Source: a virus. Taken from it: DNA of 64,000 nucleotides. This document shows positions 63,373-64,000 of this stretch, in pieces. The position numbers and the translations under genes were made by a program. The DNA lies in IMG/VR virus record IMGVR_UViG_3300034073_002641, positions 1-64,000 of that record; one strand, 5' to 3'. The first letter of the stretch is position 1; each line of letters starts with the position of its first letter. The notes under the pieces were generated by a model. That model saw nothing but the letters and a program-made list of their open reading frames with translations. It did not search any database and was not told the origin of the DNA.

Positions 63373-64000
63373 ATGAAAAACATACACATAATTCCAACAG
63401 ATAAACCAAGTAGGTTAGGATATCTAACTAAAAAAGGTAAGCAAGTCTTTAATGATTTAAGGTTATTTGATAGGGTTATGCCTAACATTTTGGATAGCGA
63501 AAATCAACACCTATACATCACTAATGATGAAGAAATTATAGAAGGGGATTTAATTATCTATAAAAATGGTGATGAATATTTTTTTGCTGAATATCGTTTA
63601 GGTTATTATGATAGATATGAACTATGTAAAAAAATCATCCTAACCACAGACCAAGACTTGATTAAAGACCATGTTCAAGCTATTGATGATGAGTTTTTAG
63701 AATGGTTTGTTAATAATCCAAGTTGTGAGGAGGTTGAGGTTAGAGAAATTGAAGTAGAAGATTATGTTGGATTTGCAGGACATACAAGTTATCCAACTTT
63801 CCATAAGGAATACAAAATAATTATTCCAAAAAAAGAACCTAAACAATTAAATTTAGAATATTTTGGATTACCAAAAATTGGAACAAAAGAGTTTAATGAC
63901 TTAGCATCTGGTTTGTTTGGTGGTAAACCTAAACAAGAAAAACTCACATACACAGAATCAGCAAAGAAGGAAGAAAGAATATCTAATTCTATTATGATGA
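63373..64000 (+). CDS. Conserved phage hypothetical, 3' end outside window
   Basis: The frame from ATG 63373 stays open to the last base. MKNIHIIPTDKPSRLGYLTK and KIILTTDQDLIKDHVQAIDD, then EFLEWFVNNPSCEEVEV, identify a very common phage/Bacteroidota family of unknown function. Repeats in this family are read as short beta units; the C-terminus is missing here. Confidence 0.8.
   Translation, partial: MKNIHIIPTDKPSRLGYLTKKGKQVFNDLRLFDRVMPNILDSENQHLYITNDEEIIEGDLIIYKNGDEYFFAEYRLGYYDRYELCKKIILTTDQDLIKDHVQAIDDEFLEWFVNNPSCEEVEVREIEVEDYVGFAGHTSYPTFHKEYKIIIPKKEPKQLNLEYFGLPKIGTKEFNDLASGLFGGKPKQEKLTYTESAKKEERISNSIMM

Overview
The window is a piece of a large, AT-rich, tailed-phage genome (Caudoviricetes) that infects a Bacteroidota host. 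The host assignment comes from the many promoters of the Bacteroidota form TTTG-N19/20-TAnnTTTG, A-rich leaders instead of Shine-Dalgarno sites, and host-like proteins (primary-type sigma factor, Hc1-like histone, DUF6576-like motif). The phage assignment comes from a T4-like core (gp46/gp47 recombination pair, RecB-like nuclease, RNA ligase), a lysis-like module, free-standing homing endonucleases, a tRNA cluster, two DNA methyltransferases and long runs of overlapping small genes. No capsid, portal, terminase or tail gene is in the window.

Layout. 1-6.8 kb: RecB-like nuclease (5' end cut off), gp47-like and gp46-like nuclease/ATPase, and a sigma-70 factor. 6.8-17.7 kb: membrane proteins, an amidase-like protein, coiled-coil membrane proteins, an HD hydrolase, an EF-hand protein, a histone H1-like protein, DnaJ, DUF932 and glutaredoxin. 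17.7-25.5 kb: mixed-strand genes including DUF3310, a ferritin-like protein, a homing endonuclease, a DHH phosphoesterase whose reading frame can only be restored by a 9-nt translational hop, DUF192, a PPP-type phosphatase, Nudix, and an N-terminal-nucleophile hydrolase. 25.5-37 kb: thirteen tandem paralogues made of 20-residue LPxxL leucine-rich repeats, split by a minus-strand block and an RNA ligase, and ending in an HldE-like sugar kinase. 37-43.7 kb: kinases and phosphatases, a cyclic-phosphate-processing receiver protein, and an ADP-ribosyltransferase. 44.2-53 kb: seven canonical tRNAs (Thr, Tyr, Arg, His, Cys, Gln, Lys) and about ten tRNA-like elements without a normal anticodon arm, mixed with small genes, a metalloprotease and two methyltransferases. 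54-64 kb: more tagged proteins, then an array of about 16 tiny overlapping MKN(V/I) genes, then conserved phage hypotheticals.

How parts may work together. Two promoter classes are visible: the host type above, and a T4-late-like TATTTAT(A/T) box 9-25 nt before start codons. Several late-box genes start with a shared 16-18 residue leader ending in LNE, although their downstream domains are unrelated (ADP-ribosyltransferase, HExxH protease, EF-hand protein and three unknowns). This resembles the T4 capsid-targeting peptide that the prohead protease cuts at (L/I)xE, so I infer a set of packaged, injected proteins. The RNA ligase, receiver protein, P-loop kinase and tRNA cluster together suggest tRNA repair or evasion of tRNA-cutting defences.
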